A stretch of DNA of 64,000 nucleotides from Erwinia billingiae Eb661 (GCF_000196615.1 NC_014306.1:1426001-1490000); one strand, 5' to 3'; positions 28,129 through 38,071 are shown, counted from the stretch's first letter. Numbers and translations: made by a program. Notes: generated by a model not told the origin, from the sequence alone.

Positions 28129-29769
28129 ATGGCCAATCACCCCCGTGCAGGGCAACCCGCCCAGCAGAGTGATTTGATTAACGTTGCACAATTAACGTCA
28201 CAGTATTATGTCCTGCAGCCCGATCTGAGCAACCCGGAACATGCGGTTAAATTCGGGACTTCTGGCCATCGCGGCAGTGCAGGGCGTCAGAGCTTTAACG
28301 AGACGCACATTCTGGCTATTGCTCAGGCGATTGCAGAAGAACGCAAAAAGAACGGCATTACCGGTCCTTGCTTCGTCGGCAAAGATACCCATGCGCTCTC
28401 CGAACCTGCGATCATTTCCGTACTGGAAGTGCTGGCCGCGAACGGTGTCGATGTGATTGTGCAGCTGGACAATGGCTATACGCCAACGCCTGCGATCTCC
28501 AATGCTATTCTGGAGCACAACAAAGCCGGTGGCCTTCAGGCCGATGGCATTGTGATCACGCCTTCGCACAACCCACCGGAAGATGGCGGCATTAAATACA
28601 ACCCGCCAAACGGTGGCCCGGCTGACACTAACGTCACCAAAGTGGTTGAAGACCGTGCCAATGCTCTGATTAAAGATGGCCTGAAAGGCGTTAAGCGCAT
28701 CGCGCTGGACAAAGCCTGGGAAAGCGGCCATCTTCAGGAAAAAGACCTGATCCAGCCTTACATTGAAGGCCTGGCGCAGATCGTTAACATTCCTGCTATT
28801 CAGAAAGCGGGCCTGAAAATTGGTGTCGATCCGTTAGGCGGTTCAGGGATTGCTTACTGGCAGCGTATTGCCGAGTTCTACAACCTTGATCTGACCATCG
28901 TGAACGATTCGGTCGATCAGACCTTCCGCTTTATGCACCTCGATAAAGATGGCGTGATCCGCATGGATTGCTCGTCTGAGAGCGCGATGGCGGGTCTGCT
29001 GGCGCTGCGTGATAAATTCGATCTGGCCTTTGCCAACGATCCGGATTATGACCGCCACGGTATCGTCACGCCTGCTGGCCTGATGAACCCGAACCACTAC
29101 CTGGCCGTTGCAATCAACTACCTGTTCCAGAACCGTCCGCAGTGGGGCAAAGATGTCGCCGTCGGCAAAACGCTGGTTTCCAGCGCGATGATCGACCGCG
29201 TGGTTAACGACATTGGTCGCAAGCTGGTGGAAGTGCCGGTTGGCTTTAAATGGTTTGTTGACGGCCTGTACGATGGCAGCTTTGGTTTCGGCGGCGAAGA
29301 GAGTGCGGGTGCTTCCTTCCTGCGCTTTGACGGCACGCCGTGGTCTACCGACAAAGACGGCATCATCATGTGCCTGCTGGCGGCAGAAATCACTGCGGTA
29401 ACCGGCAAGAATCCACAGCAGCATTATGACGAACTGGCCGCGCGCTTCGGCGCCCCGAGCTACAACCGTCTGCAGGCTTCTGCGACTTCTGCGCAAAAAG
29501 CGGCGCTGTCTAAACTGTCACCAGAAATGGTCAGTGCCGATACGCTGGCGGGCGATCCGATCACGGCACGCCTGACGGCAGCGCCGGGTAACGGTGCTTC
29601 TATCGGTGGTCTGAAAGTGATGACCGAGAACGGCTGGTTTGCTGCGCGTCCTTCGGGCACTGAAGATGCATACAAAATCTACTGCGAGAGCTTCCTCGGT
29701 GCTGAGCACCGTGAGCAGATCGAGAAAGAAGCGGTTGAGATTGTTAGCGAAGTGCTGAAAAACGCCTAA
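28129..29769 (+). CDS. pgm: Phosphoglucomutase
   Basis: Interconverts glucose-1-P and glucose-6-P for glycogen, trehalose and UDP-glucose-dependent envelope sugars. 546 residues, identical length to E. coli Pgm. Phosphoserine loop in [13 protein letters not shown], Mg-binding DPDYDRHG, sugar-binding GGEESAG, and phosphate-binding [18 protein letters not shown] upstream of the ATG. Second gene of seqA-pgm. Confidence 0.98.
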   Translation: MANHPRAGQPAQQSDLINVAQLTSQYYVLQPDLSNPEHAVKFGTSGHRGSAGRQSFNETHILAIAQAIAEERKKNGITGPCFVGKDTHALSEPAIISVLEVLAANGVDVIVQLDNGYTPTPAISNAILEHNKAGGLQADGIVITPSHNPPEDGGIKYNPPNGGPADTNVTKVVEDRANALIKDGLKGVKRIALDKAWESGHLQEKDLIQPYIEGLAQIVNIPAIQKAGLKIGVDPLGGSGIAYWQRIAEFYNLDLTIVNDSVDQTFRFMHLDKDGVIRMDCSSESAMAGLLALRDKFDLAFANDPDYDRHGIVTPAGLMNPNHYLAVAINYLFQNRPQWGKDVAVGKTLVSSAMIDRVVNDIGRKLVEVPVGFKWFVDGLYDGSFGFGGEESAGASFLRFDGTPWSTDKDGIIMCLLAAEITAVTGKNPQQHYDELAARFGAPSYNRLQASATSAQKAALSKLSPEMVSADTLAGDPITARLTAAPGNGASIGGLKVMTENGWFAARPSGTEDAYKIYCESFLGAEHREQIEKEAVEIVSEVLKNA

Positions 29770-29791
29770 TCGCGAAGCTTCAGAAAAACCT

Positions 29792-29818
29792 AAAGGCGCT
29801 GATATAGCGCCTTTTTTA
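29792..29818 (+). terminator. Intrinsic terminator of seqA-pgm
   Basis: AAGGCGCT, GATA loop, AGCGCCTT and TTTTTT; lies 20 bases before the convergent kdpE stop. Confidence 0.93.
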
Positions 29819-29837
29819 TTGCCTGCGCCGCAGCCAT

Positions 29838-30521
29838 TCACGGCATAAAGCGGTAGCCGACACCGGTTTCGGTGATCAAATGGCGAGGTTGCGCCGGATC
29901 GCTTTCCAGCTTCTGCCGCAGATGTCCCATATAGATGCGCAGATAATGGCTGTGCTCGACGGCATTGGGTCCCCAAACCTGGTTAAGCAGTTGACGTTGC
30001 GTCATGACTTTTCCGGCGTGATTCAACAGGCTGACCAGCAGACGAAACTCAATGGGCGTCAGATGCAGATCCGCACCGCCTTTGGTGACGCGTCGCCCGG
30101 CAATATCCACGCAGACGTCGCTAAAGGTAATTTCACTGGCTTGCGTCCCGTTGCCGGATTTATCCCGGTGCCGAAGCGCAACACGCACTCTTGCCAGTAA
30201 CTCCCCAATACCAAAAGGCTTGGTGAGAAAGTCATCGGCGCCGGCATCCAGCGCCGCAATCTTATCCTGTTCGTCACTGCGTGCAGAGAGCACGATGACC
30301 GGCACTGCACTCCACTGGCGGACTTCGCGGATAAACTGATTGCCATCGCCGTCAGGCAAACCCAGATCGAGGATCACTAAATCGGGTTTACGGGTTGCCG
30401 CTTCAATCAGCCCGCGTTGCAGGGTGTCGGCGTCGTACACCCGCAGGGATTCACCCTCCAGCGCAATACGCAGAAAACGGCGGATCTCTTTTTCATCTTC
30501 AACGATCAGAACGGTTGTCAC
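29838..30521 (-). CDS. kdpE: KdpE-type response regulator without kdpD or kdpFABC nearby
   Basis: OmpR/PhoB-type regulator of the high-affinity K+ pump in E. coli. 227 residues: receiver domain with VEDEKEI acidic pocket, phospho-acceptor Asp in LVILDLGLPDGDG, and KPFG lysine; C-terminal winged helix with HLTPIEFRLLVSLLNHAGKVMTQRQLL, matching KdpE closely. The start is GTG (30519-30521). In E. coli kdpD overlaps this start and kdpABC precede it; here the next gene upstream is ybfA, so the sensor kinase and pump are absent. Either both lie elsewhere or kdpE is a remnant with a different partner. Confidence 0.92.
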   Translation of the reverse strand: MTTVLIVEDEKEIRRFLRIALEGESLRVYDADTLQRGLIEAATRKPDLVILDLGLPDGDGNQFIREVRQWSAVPVIVLSARSDEQDKIAALDAGADDFLTKPFGIGELLARVRVALRHRDKSGNGTQASEITFSDVCVDIAGRRVTKGGADLHLTPIEFRLLVSLLNHAGKVMTQRQLLNQVWGPNAVEHSHYLRIYMGHLRQKLESDPAQPRHLITETGVGYRFMP

Positions 30522-30664
30522 CGGGTTTCCTTCCTGTTATCGGGCAGCGGCGCCGCATTAGGGCGGCCCAATTTATCAAATATCCTTCCGCTTTGCTGCA
30601 AACCTTCTCGGCCGTGCAACAGGCGACCGAAGACGGTAAGGGATAATCCGGCAGTGGATGTCAT
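30518..30664 (-). pseudogene. 48-codon frame abutting kdpE, possible kdpD vestige
   Basis: An open frame (MTSTAGLSLTVFGRLLHGRE, ending PLPDNRKETR) whose TGA overlaps the kdpE GTG by four bases, the junction expected of kdpD-kdpE. No histidine-kinase motif is visible, so at most its last codons derive from kdpD. The remaining bases to 30837 are AT-rich, with no other gene recognised, and should hold the ybfA promoter. Confidence 0.3.
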
Positions 30665-30837
30665 TCGATTGTTAATTAATAACGGTAAAGTTAACATTTA
30701 TGTAACTTGATTACGGTTCGGTGAAAATATCAGCGGTTTTTTTCGCTTTTAGTGGTCGGATGAGTAGTAAAATTACACAGAAGGCGCTATTATTTTGCGC
30801 AGATTACATTCGTTTCATTGGGCTAACGGGAGGACAT

Positions 30838-31044
30838 ATGGGTCTTTATCAGCACTACTCTTTACACCGGATTGTCCTGCGTCGCATTGCGGTGATCGTC
30901 GCAGGCACTTTGGCTTTACCGGTTATGCTTTTCCGCCAGGATCGTGCCAGGTTTTACAGTTATCTGCACCGCGTCTGGTCCAAGACCAGCAGCCAGCCGG
31001 TCTGGCTGGCCCAGTCTGAAGCCGCAGGTTGCGACTTCTACTGA
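30838..31044 (+). CDS. ybfA: YbfA, small DUF2517 membrane protein
   Basis: 68 residues ([20 protein letters not shown]...), same length as E. coli YbfA with a strongly conserved second half ([17 protein letters not shown]). One hydrophobic segment (about residues 15-33) suggests a single-pass inner-membrane protein; function unknown. ATG at 30838 with GGGAGG upstream, chosen over an in-frame GTG at 30721. In E. coli it borders the kdp operon, so its position here next to kdpE marks the deletion junction of kdpFABCD. Confidence 0.9.
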   Translation: MGLYQHYSLHRIVLRRIAVIVAGTLALPVMLFRQDRARFYSYLHRVWSKTSSQPVWLAQSEAAGCDFY

Positions 31045-31048
31045 TCTC

Positions 31049-31072
31049 TCCCGCTCCGGCGGGATTTTTTTT
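31049..31072 (+). terminator. Intrinsic terminator of ybfA
   Basis: TCCCGC, TCCG loop, GCGGGA and eight T, directly after the ybfA stop. Confidence 0.93.
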
Positions 31073-31155
31073 GCCCGTTATTCAACCTTCACGCGATCAT
31101 TGCGCGGCTTTCAGCTACACTTAAACCTCTACAAGATTCTGGAGGTTGTACAACT

Positions 31156-32112
31156 ATGAGCGAAAAAATTCCCGTCGGCATCAGCGCCTGTTTGCTCGGT
31201 GACAACGTCCGTTTTGATGGCGGTCATAAGCGCTGCGCTTTCGCCACCGAAGATCTCGCCCCGTTTATCCGTTATGAACCGGCCTGCCCGGAAATGGCGA
31301 TCGGATTGCCGACGCCACGACCTGCGCTGCGTTTAACCGAAAATGGTGACGATCTGCCCGCGCTCTGCTTCAGTAATGGCAAAGGCGATCCGGTCACCGA
31401 GGCCATGCAGTCTTACGCAGAAAAACGCGTTTCCGCCCTGCATCATCTGTGTGGCTACATTGTCTGTGCTAAATCGCCCAGCTGCGGCATGGAACGCGTG
31501 CGGGTCTATCAGGCCGATAACAACAATAACCGCAAAGAAGGGGTAGGGGTCTTTACTCGCGAGCTGATGGCGCAAATGCCGTGGCTGCCGGTTGAAGAAG
31601 ATGGTCGCCTGCACGATCCCGTACTGCGGGAAAACTTTGTTGAACGCGTGTATACGCTGCATGAATTTAATGAGCTGTGGCGCAGCGGCCTGACGCGCGG
31701 CAAATTAATGGCCTTTCACAGCCGTTATAAGCTCTCTTTGCTGGCGCACTCCCAGCCGGAATACCGCGAAATGGGGCGTTTTGTTGCGGCGATGGCCGAC
31801 TGGTCGTCACTGGAAGAGTATGCCTTTGAGTATCGCCAGCGTCTGATGGATTTGCTGAAGAATCAGGCCACCCGGGGAAATCACACCAACGTGCTGATGC
31901 ACGTTCAGGGTTATTTCCGTCCTCAGCTGACCTCAAAACAGCGCCAGGAGCTGACCTCGCTGATTGAACACTATCGTCAGGGGATGCAGCCGTTGCTGGC
32001 ACCGATCACCCTGTTGAAGCATTACATGGCGGAGTACCCCGATGCGTATCTGGCGCAGCAGCGCTATTTTGAACCCTATCCGGAAGCGCTTCGCCTGCGC
32101 TATGGACACTAG
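31156..32112 (+). CDS. ybgA: YbgA with N-terminal DUF523 (TudS-like) domain fused to DUF1722
   Basis: 318 residues, about twice the E. coli YbgA (169). Residues 1-150 form a DUF523 domain with three conserved cysteines (ISACLLGDNVRFDGG, YEPACPEM, AKSPSCGM), as in thiouracil desulfidase TudS, where they hold a 4Fe-4S cluster. Residues about 185-310 form the DUF1722 domain (GKLMAFHSRYKLSLLAHSQPEYREMG), which is all that E. coli keeps. Located 18 bases before phrB, as in E. coli, suggesting a link to DNA photodamage or nucleobase repair; that link is inference. Confidence 0.92.
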   Translation: MSEKIPVGISACLLGDNVRFDGGHKRCAFATEDLAPFIRYEPACPEMAIGLPTPRPALRLTENGDDLPALCFSNGKGDPVTEAMQSYAEKRVSALHHLCGYIVCAKSPSCGMERVRVYQADNNNNRKEGVGVFTRELMAQMPWLPVEEDGRLHDPVLRENFVERVYTLHEFNELWRSGLTRGKLMAFHSRYKLSLLAHSQPEYREMGRFVAAMADWSSLEEYAFEYRQRLMDLLKNQATRGNHTNVLMHVQGYFRPQLTSKQRQELTSLIEHYRQGMQPLLAPITLLKHYMAEYPDAYLAQQRYFEPYPEALRLRYGH

Positions 32113-32130
32113 TTTTTCTCAGGGAGTGTT

Positions 32131-33558
32131 ATGGCAACCCATTTGATCTGGCTGCGCAACGATCTGCGCGTCCATGATAATTACGCATTGCATGCTGCCT
32201 GCCGCGATGCCGATGCCACCGTGCTGGCACTGTTTATAGCCACGCCAGCGCAGTGGAAAAGTCATTCGATGGCGCCGAAACAGGCGGCCTTTATCTACCA
32301 GAACCTGCTGGATGTTCAACACTCGCTGGCTGAGAAGGGCATCGCGCTGCACACAGTGCAGTGTGATGATTTTGCCGCTTCCGTCGAGGCGTTAAGTGAT
32401 TTCTGCCAGCAGCATCATGTCGACCGGCTGTTCTACAACTATCAGTACGAAGTTAACGAGCGCCAGCGCGATGCGGCGGCGGAGCGCAGGCTGTTTGATC
32501 TCGATATCATTTCTCAGGGATTCGACGACAGCCTGTTGCTGCCACCGGGTAGCGTACTGACCGGTAACCGTGAGATGTATAAAGTCTTTACGCCGTTCAG
32601 CCGGGCGTTTGTTAAACGCCTGCACGAAGGATTGCCCGAGTGCGTGCCGGCACCCAAACCGCGGCAGGGCGCGCCGTTAAGCAAAACGCCGGAGATAAAG
32701 CCCTTCGATTATCCAACCGAAGCGTTCGACAGCGAGCTGTTTGCCGCCGGAGAGAAAGCTGCGCTGCATCAGTTACGGCATTTCTGCCAGCAGCCGGTCA
32801 CTGAATACCCCGACACCCGCAATATTCCGGCGGTTGATGGCACCAGCCGGCTTTCTGTCTATCTGGCCACCGGCGTGCTTTCGCCACGTCAATGTCTTCA
32901 CCGGCTGCTGGCGGAACATCCCCGAGGTCTGGACGACAGTAACGTTTTTGTCTGGCTGAATGAGCTGATCTGGCGTGAGTTTTACCGTCATCTGCTGGTG
33001 GCCTGGCCGAAGCTCTGTCGGTATAAACCCTTTATCGCCTGGACCGACAACGTAAAGTGGCAGCCGGCTGATAAGCAGCTGGAAGCGTGGCAGCAGGGTA
33101 AAACCGGCTACCCGATTGTTGATGCGGCGATGCGACAGATGAATCAGTTGGGCTGGATGCACAACCGTCTGCGGATGATCGTCGCCAGCTTCCTGGTAAA
33201 AGACCTGCTGATCGACTGGCGGGAAGGGGAGCGCTACTTTATGTCACAGCTGATTGATGGCGATCTGGCAGCCAACAATGGCGGCTGGCAGTGGGCGGCG
33301 TCCAGTGGCAACGATGCCGCACCGTATTTCCGCATCTTTAATCCGACCACTCAGGGCGAGCGCTTTGATAAAGAAGGTGAGTTTATCCGCAAGTGGCTGC
33401 CGGAGTTAAAGGACGTGCCGGTAAAGCATATTCATCAACCGCATATCTGGGCCGACAATGTGGGCGTTGCGCTGGATTATCCTCAGCCGGTTGTCGATCA
33501 TAAAGAAGCGCGAAAGCGCACGCTTGAGGCGTTTGAAGCGGCGCGTAAACAGAGTTAA
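32131..33558 (+). CDS. phrB: Deoxyribodipyrimidine photolyase PhrB
   Basis: Light-driven repair of cyclobutane pyrimidine dimers. 475 residues (E. coli 472). N-terminal antenna-binding Rossmann domain (HLIWLRNDLRVHDNYAL) and C-terminal FAD domain with WLNELIWREFYRHLL, DAAMRQMNQLGWMHNRLRM and the signature NNGGWQWAASSGNDAAPYFRIFNP region. ATG with AGGGAG upstream; in operon with ybgA. Confidence 0.97.
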   Translation: MATHLIWLRNDLRVHDNYALHAACRDADATVLALFIATPAQWKSHSMAPKQAAFIYQNLLDVQHSLAEKGIALHTVQCDDFAASVEALSDFCQQHHVDRLFYNYQYEVNERQRDAAAERRLFDLDIISQGFDDSLLLPPGSVLTGNREMYKVFTPFSRAFVKRLHEGLPECVPAPKPRQGAPLSKTPEIKPFDYPTEAFDSELFAAGEKAALHQLRHFCQQPVTEYPDTRNIPAVDGTSRLSVYLATGVLSPRQCLHRLLAEHPRGLDDSNVFVWLNELIWREFYRHLLVAWPKLCRYKPFIAWTDNVKWQPADKQLEAWQQGKTGYPIVDAAMRQMNQLGWMHNRLRMIVASFLVKDLLIDWREGERYFMSQLIDGDLAANNGGWQWAASSGNDAAPYFRIFNPTTQGERFDKEGEFIRKWLPELKDVPVKHIHQPHIWADNVGVALDYPQPVVDHKEARKRTLEAFEAARKQS

Positions 33559-33609
33559 CCGTTAAGGCGCCAGTATTTATCACTGGGCGCTTTACGTAAT
33601 TGCCAGCAA

Positions 33610-33640
33610 AAAAAGAGATCGCCAGGCGATCTCTTTTTAT
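33610..33640. terminator. Bidirectional terminator between phrB and the SDR gene
   Basis: AAAAAGAGATCGCC, one-base loop region, GGCGATCTCTTTTT; A- and T-runs on both sides serve the convergent genes. Confidence 0.9.
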
Positions 33641-33662
33641 TTTTACATAGCAGGAACGGGGG

Positions 33663-34556
33663 TTACAGCGTGCCGGTACCACCATCCGAGCACCAGACCT
33701 GACCAGAGGTATAGCTGCTTTCGGTCGAGGCGAGGGTGACATACAGCGGAGCAATTTCAGCTGGCTGTCCCGGGCGACCCAGTGGCGAATCCTGGCCAAA
33801 CTGCTGCACTTTTTCCTGCGGCTGTCCGCCACTTGACTGAAGTGGCGTCCAGTAAGGTCCCGGTGCGACGGCATTGACGCGAATGCCTTCTTTCCCCAGC
33901 TGCTTAGCCAGTGATTTGGTAAAGGCGACAATGCTGGCTTTGGTCTGGGCATAATCCAGCAGGATTTCGCTGGGTTTAAAGGCCTGAACCGAACTGGTAT
34001 TAATAATCGACGCGCCACGCGGAAGATAATCCACCGCCGCTTTAGTTATCCAGAACATGGCATAAACGTTGGTTTTAAATGTGGCATCGAAATCTTCGGT
34101 ACTTAATGTCCGAATAGATTCATTAAATTGCTGACGCCCGGCATTGTTCACCAGAATATCCAGACCGCCAAGTTTGCTGGCTGCCTCTTTAACTAATTGC
34201 TGACAGAAAGCTTCGGTGCGAATATCACCCGGGATCGCGATGGCTTTGCGCCCTTCGGCTTCGATAAGCTGAATAACTTCAGCCGCATCTGACTCTTCTT
34301 CCGGCAGATAATTGATTGCCACGTCGGCCCCTTCACGAGCATAGGCAATGGCCACGGCGCGGCCGATGCCGGAGTCGCCACCGGTGATCAGCGCTTTACG
34401 TCCGGCCAGTCGGCCTGACCCTTTATAGGATTTCTCACCGTGATCCGGCACCGGGATCATTTTGCTGGCAAGGCCTGGCACAGGCTGAGGCTGTTCTGCA
34501 AAGGGTGGCGCAGGATAATCAACGGTCAGGATGCTTTTGTTATTTTGATGTGACAT
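33663..34556 (-). CDS. YghA-like short-chain dehydrogenase/reductase
   Basis: 297-residue NAD(P)-dependent oxidoreductase of the classical SDR family, closest by eye to E. coli YghA and general-stress SDRs with the same N-terminal extension (about 55 residues: PGLASKMIPVPDHGEKSYKGSGRL). Cofactor motif ALITGGDSGIGRA, NNAGRQQ, catalytic Ser in NTSSVQ and Tyr-Lys in DYAQTKAS, then PGPYWTPLQ. The ATG at 34556 is preferred to the one at 34574 because AAGGTG lies at the right distance. Substrate unknown. Not present at this locus in E. coli, so an insertion between phrB and ybgI. Confidence 0.9.
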   Translation of the reverse strand: MSHQNNKSILTVDYPAPPFAEQPQPVPGLASKMIPVPDHGEKSYKGSGRLAGRKALITGGDSGIGRAVAIAYAREGADVAINYLPEEESDAAEVIQLIEAEGRKAIAIPGDIRTEAFCQQLVKEAASKLGGLDILVNNAGRQQFNESIRTLSTEDFDATFKTNVYAMFWITKAAVDYLPRGASIINTSSVQAFKPSEILLDYAQTKASIVAFTKSLAKQLGKEGIRVNAVAPGPYWTPLQSSGGQPQEKVQQFGQDSPLGRPGQPAEIAPLYVTLASTESSYTSGQVWCSDGGTGTL

Positions 34557-34603
34557 ATTTTTCACCTTGTGCATATTTACGTGTTGTTAAAGCCTGGCAC
34601 AGA

Positions 34604-34619
34604 TGTGAGGTTTGTCACA
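34604..34619. promoter_or_regulatory. Perfect-consensus CRP site upstream of the SDR gene
   Basis: TGTGA, GGTTTG, TCACA matches the cAMP-CRP core exactly. It lies 48 bases before the SDR start (minus strand) and 250 bases before ybgI (plus). Given the distance it more likely controls the SDR gene. The rest of the 314-base spacer contains an imperfect inverted repeat (ATCAGCAGC...GCTGCTGAT, 34744-34780) and no gene. Confidence 0.65.
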
Positions 34620-34870
34620 CATTAAGCCGGAAAAAGTCCTTTTATCGGAACAACCTTCCGGGCGATCCAGTGCATTAACCCGATGAACAACCCGGGCGAA
34701 ATAAATAACGTACACCGCTGTTGATGCGTTAATTGTCTGTTTTATCAGCAGCTGTCGGCAGATAAAAAAATGCTGCTGATAGTCCCCACGCTTTGTTATT
34801 GTGACGGTAATCCCACACGCAGCGTTACGCGGTAATTGTTTTCCGGGTAACGCGCACTTCAGGAATTGAT

Positions 34871-35614
34871 ATGCGTAATACAGAGCTTGAACAGATTGTT
34901 AACCAACTGCTGAACACCGCTGCCTTCAAAGACTACGGCCCGAACGGCTTGCAGGTGGAAGGGCGGAGTGAGGTGAAGAAAATTGTTACCGGCGTTACCG
35001 CGTGCCAGGCGCTGCTGGATGAGGCGGTGCGGCTGAATGCTGATGCGGTGCTGGTCCATCACGGTTATTTCTGGAAGAACGAAGCCTCGGTGATCAAAGG
35101 GATGAAGCGTAACCGGCTGAAAACCCTGCTGGCCAATGACATCAATATGTACGGCTGGCATCTGCCGCTGGACGCGCATCCTCAGTTGGGAAATAACGCC
35201 CGGCTCGCCAGCCTGCTGGGCATTGACACCAAAGGTGAAATTGAAGAACTGCTGCCATGGGGAGAGCTGAAAGAGCCGTTGACCGGCAATCAGTTTGCCC
35301 AGCGCATCAGTCAGGTGCTGGGACGTGAACCGCTGCACTGTGGCGATAATGCCCCTGAGTCGATCCGCCGTATTGCCTGGTGCTCCGGTGGCGGTCAGGG
35401 CTTTATTGATGCGGCGGCAGCCTTCGGCGTCGATGCGTTTTTCAGTGGCGAAGTCTCTGAGCAGACCATCCACAGCGCGCGCGAACAGGGCCTGCACTTC
35501 TTCGCCGCCGGGCATCATGCCACCGAGCGTTGTGGCATTCAGGCGCTCGGCGAGTGGCTGGCAGAGAACCATAATCTGGACGTCACCTTCATCGATATCC
35601 CTAATCCTGCCTGA
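34871..35614 (+). CDS. ybgI: YbgI, NIF3-like dinuclear-metal protein
   Basis: 247 residues, same as E. coli YbgI, whose crystal structure is a toroidal hexamer with a two-metal site; proposed GTP cyclohydrolase 1 type 2-like, but the function is not settled. Metal-ligand segments VLVHHGYFWKNE, YGWHLPLDAHPQLGNN and the C-terminal FFAAGHHATER are intact. First gene before the pxp cluster, about 120 bases upstream of pxpB, as in E. coli. Confidence 0.95.
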   Translation: MRNTELEQIVNQLLNTAAFKDYGPNGLQVEGRSEVKKIVTGVTACQALLDEAVRLNADAVLVHHGYFWKNEASVIKGMKRNRLKTLLANDINMYGWHLPLDAHPQLGNNARLASLLGIDTKGEIEELLPWGELKEPLTGNQFAQRISQVLGREPLHCGDNAPESIRRIAWCSGGGQGFIDAAAAFGVDAFFSGEVSEQTIHSAREQGLHFFAAGHHATERCGIQALGEWLAENHNLDVTFIDIPNPA

Positions 35615-35735
35615 TTTCTGCCAGGCGGCTACCCCGGCCGCCTGCAACACAGTTGACACATCCCCGACATTTCCGCATAACTATTTGCCTTATATCGATT
35701 TCAGATGGCCTTAATACCAGGTCAGGAGGAGCGTT

Positions 35736-36392
35736 TTGCAACGAGCTCGTTGTTACCTGTTAGGCGAACGTGCAGTCGTACTTGAACTTGAGCCGCCGGT
35801 TACGCTGGCCACTCAGCAACGGATTTGGGGCCTGTCGTCGCGATTAATGGCAAGACCTGAAGTCATTGAAGTGGTCCCGGGGATGAATAACATCACCGTG
35901 CTGCTGAGCGATCCGCAACAGACGGCGCTGGATGCCATTGAGTGGTTACAGTCCTGGTGGGAAAAAAGCGAACAGCTGGAAATGACCTCACGCGAGGTTG
36001 AGATTCCGGTGGTTTATGGCGGTTCCGCCGGGCCGGATCTGGATGAGGTTGCCCGCCACAGTGGCTTAACGCCGCAACAGGTTGTCGAAGCCCATGCCAG
36101 CGGAAAATACGTGGTTTACTTTATCGGTTTCCAGCCTGGATTCCCGTATATGGCTGGGCTGGACGATCGCCTGCATACGCCACGGCGTGCCGAGCCAAGA
36201 GTGGCGGTGCCCGCCGGATCGGTAGGCATCGGCGGCAGCCAGACCGGCGTCTATCCGTTTTCCGCCCCTGGCGGCTGGCAGTTGATTGGTCAGACGGACA
36301 TCACGTTGTTCAATCCAGTAAACCAGCCACCCACTTTCTTAAGGCCGGGCGACAGCGTGCGGTTTGTACCGCAGAAGGGAGGCTTATGCTGA
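35736..36392 (+). CDS. pxpB: 5-oxoprolinase subunit PxpB
   Basis: Part of the prokaryotic ATP-dependent 5-oxoprolinase (PxpABC) that hydrolyses 5-oxoproline to glutamate. 218 residues, KipI/allophanate-hydrolase C1 family: [42 protein letters not shown] and PGDSVRFVP. The start is TTG (35736), giving [11 protein letters not shown] with AGGAGG upstream, matching E. coli. The stop overlaps the pxpC ATG by seven bases. Confidence 0.95.
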   Translation: MQRARCYLLGERAVVLELEPPVTLATQQRIWGLSSRLMARPEVIEVVPGMNNITVLLSDPQQTALDAIEWLQSWWEKSEQLEMTSREVEIPVVYGGSAGPDLDEVARHSGLTPQQVVEAHASGKYVVYFIGFQPGFPYMAGLDDRLHTPRRAEPRVAVPAGSVGIGGSQTGVYPFSAPGGWQLIGQTDITLFNPVNQPPTFLRPGDSVRFVPQKGGLC

Positions 36393-37318
36393 AGATAATT
36401 CGCGCAGGAATGGCGACCACGTTGCAGGACGCCGGCCGCACCGGTTGGCGGCAGTACGGCGTCGGTCTGAGCGGGGTTCTCGATCGTCCCGCCATGGAAA
36501 CCGCCAATCTGCTGGTGGGCAATGATAAAAACAGCGCGGTACTGGAGATTACGCTGGGGCAATTCAGTGCTGAATTCACCCGCGACGGCTGGATAGCGCT
36601 GACCGGCGCGGGATGCAGTGCCGAGCTGGACAGTCAGCCGGTGTGGACCGGCTGGCGAACGGCGGTGAAAAAGGGACAGCGGCTGACGTTAAGCATGCCG
36701 CACCGGGGCATGCGCAGCTATCTGGCGCTGGATGGCGGGTTTGCCGTCGAGCCAATGTTAGGTTCTTGCAGCACGGATGCCAAAGCCGGCTTTGGTGGCT
36801 TTAACGGCGGCCCGATTAAAGATGGCGATTTGCTGCCTCAGCGCGAGCCGCAACGGCACTTCCTGAAGCCGGTCGGCGTGCGCCAACTGCTGTTCGGTAA
36901 CCGCATCCGGGTGATGATGGGGCCGGAATATCATGAGTTTACCCATGAGAGTCGTGAAGCGTTCTGGCGGACCGCCTGGAAACTTAATCCGCAAAGTAAC
37001 CGTATGGGCTACCGCCTGCAGGGCCGGCCGCTGCAACGCAGCGAAAAGCGTGAAATGCTGTCGCACGGCCTGATCCCCGGCGTGATTCAGGTGCCGCCAA
37101 ACGGTCAGCCGATTGTGCTGATGGCGGATGCGCAGACCACCGGCGGCTATCCGCGCATTGGCTGCGTGATCGAAGCCGATCTTTACCATCTGGCGCAGAT
37201 CCGTCTGGGCGAGCCGATGCATTTTGTTTACTGCACGCTTGAAGAAGCGCTGAAAGCCAAACGCGACCAGCAACTGGCGCTGGAGCAAATGGCCTGGGGA
37301 GTGGAACATGAAAGTTGA
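36386..37318 (+). CDS. pxpC: 5-oxoprolinase subunit PxpC
   Basis: 310 residues, KipA/biotin-dependent carboxylase-like family, same length as E. coli YbgK. Conserved [19 protein letters not shown] at the N-terminus, SYLALDGGF, and [19 protein letters not shown]. Overlaps pxpB by seven bases and pxpA by eleven, so the three subunits are translationally coupled, consistent with one complex. Confidence 0.96.
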   Translation: MLKIIRAGMATTLQDAGRTGWRQYGVGLSGVLDRPAMETANLLVGNDKNSAVLEITLGQFSAEFTRDGWIALTGAGCSAELDSQPVWTGWRTAVKKGQRLTLSMPHRGMRSYLALDGGFAVEPMLGSCSTDAKAGFGGFNGGPIKDGDLLPQREPQRHFLKPVGVRQLLFGNRIRVMMGPEYHEFTHESREAFWRTAWKLNPQSNRMGYRLQGRPLQRSEKREMLSHGLIPGVIQVPPNGQPIVLMADAQTTGGYPRIGCVIEADLYHLAQIRLGEPMHFVYCTLEEALKAKRDQQLALEQMAWGVEHES

Positions 37319-38045
37319 TCTTAATGCCGATCTGGGCGAAGGCTGCGCCAACGATCGTGACTTATTGCAGCTGGTGTCATCGGCCAATATCGCCTGTGGA
37401 TTCCATGCCGGCGATGCGCAAACCATGCGTCAAAGCGTGTTATGGGCGCTGGAATTCGGCGTGGCCATCGGCGCACATCCGAGCTTTCCCGATCGGGAAA
37501 ATTTTGGCCGCACGCGGATGCAGCTCCCTGCCGAAACCGTGTATGCCCAGATGATTTACCAGATTGGCGCACTGCAGGCGATCGCCCGCAGCGAAGGCGG
37601 CAAGCTGGTGCATGTGAAGCCCCACGGAATGCTCTATAACCAGGCCGCTCAGGAGCCCGAGCTGGCGAACGCGATCGCGCGGGCGGTGAAAGCCGTCGAT
37701 CCGGCTTTGGTGCTGGTGGGGCTGGCCAACAGTGAATCCATTCGGGCCGGCAAGGCGCTGGGTCTGACCACGCGCGAAGAGGTTTTCGCCGATCGTGGCT
37801 ATCAGGCCGACGGATCGCTGGTTCCGCGCAGCCAGCCAGGCGCGCTGATTGACAGCGATCAACAGGCCATCGAGCAGACCCTGAGCATGATCCAGCAGGG
37901 CAAGGTGAAGAGCCTCAGCGGTGAATGGGTGAACGTCAATGCTGACACCGTTTGCCTGCACGGCGATGGCGCACACGCAATGGCTTTTGCCGCCCAGCTC
38001 CGTCAGGCCTTTAAGCAACAACAGATTCAGGTCACCAGCCTTTAA
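37308..38045 (+). CDS. pxpA: 5-oxoprolinase subunit PxpA
   Basis: 245 residues, LamB/YcsF family, likely the catalytic barrel subunit. Conserved [43 protein letters not shown] and [13 protein letters not shown] segments. Ends just before a terminator-like hairpin that separates it from the transporter genes. Confidence 0.96.
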   Translation: MKVDLNADLGEGCANDRDLLQLVSSANIACGFHAGDAQTMRQSVLWALEFGVAIGAHPSFPDRENFGRTRMQLPAETVYAQMIYQIGALQAIARSEGGKLVHVKPHGMLYNQAAQEPELANAIARAVKAVDPALVLVGLANSESIRAGKALGLTTREEVFADRGYQADGSLVPRSQPGALIDSDQQAIEQTLSMIQQGKVKSLSGEWVNVNADTVCLHGDGAHAMAFAAQLRQAFKQQQIQVTSL

Positions 38046-38071
38046 GGCAATAACGCGTTGAAACGCGGCAG

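Noticed and set aside
34859..35659. 266-codon open frame antisense to ybgI
   Set aside because: ybgI is the conserved gene; the antisense frame has no recognisable family.
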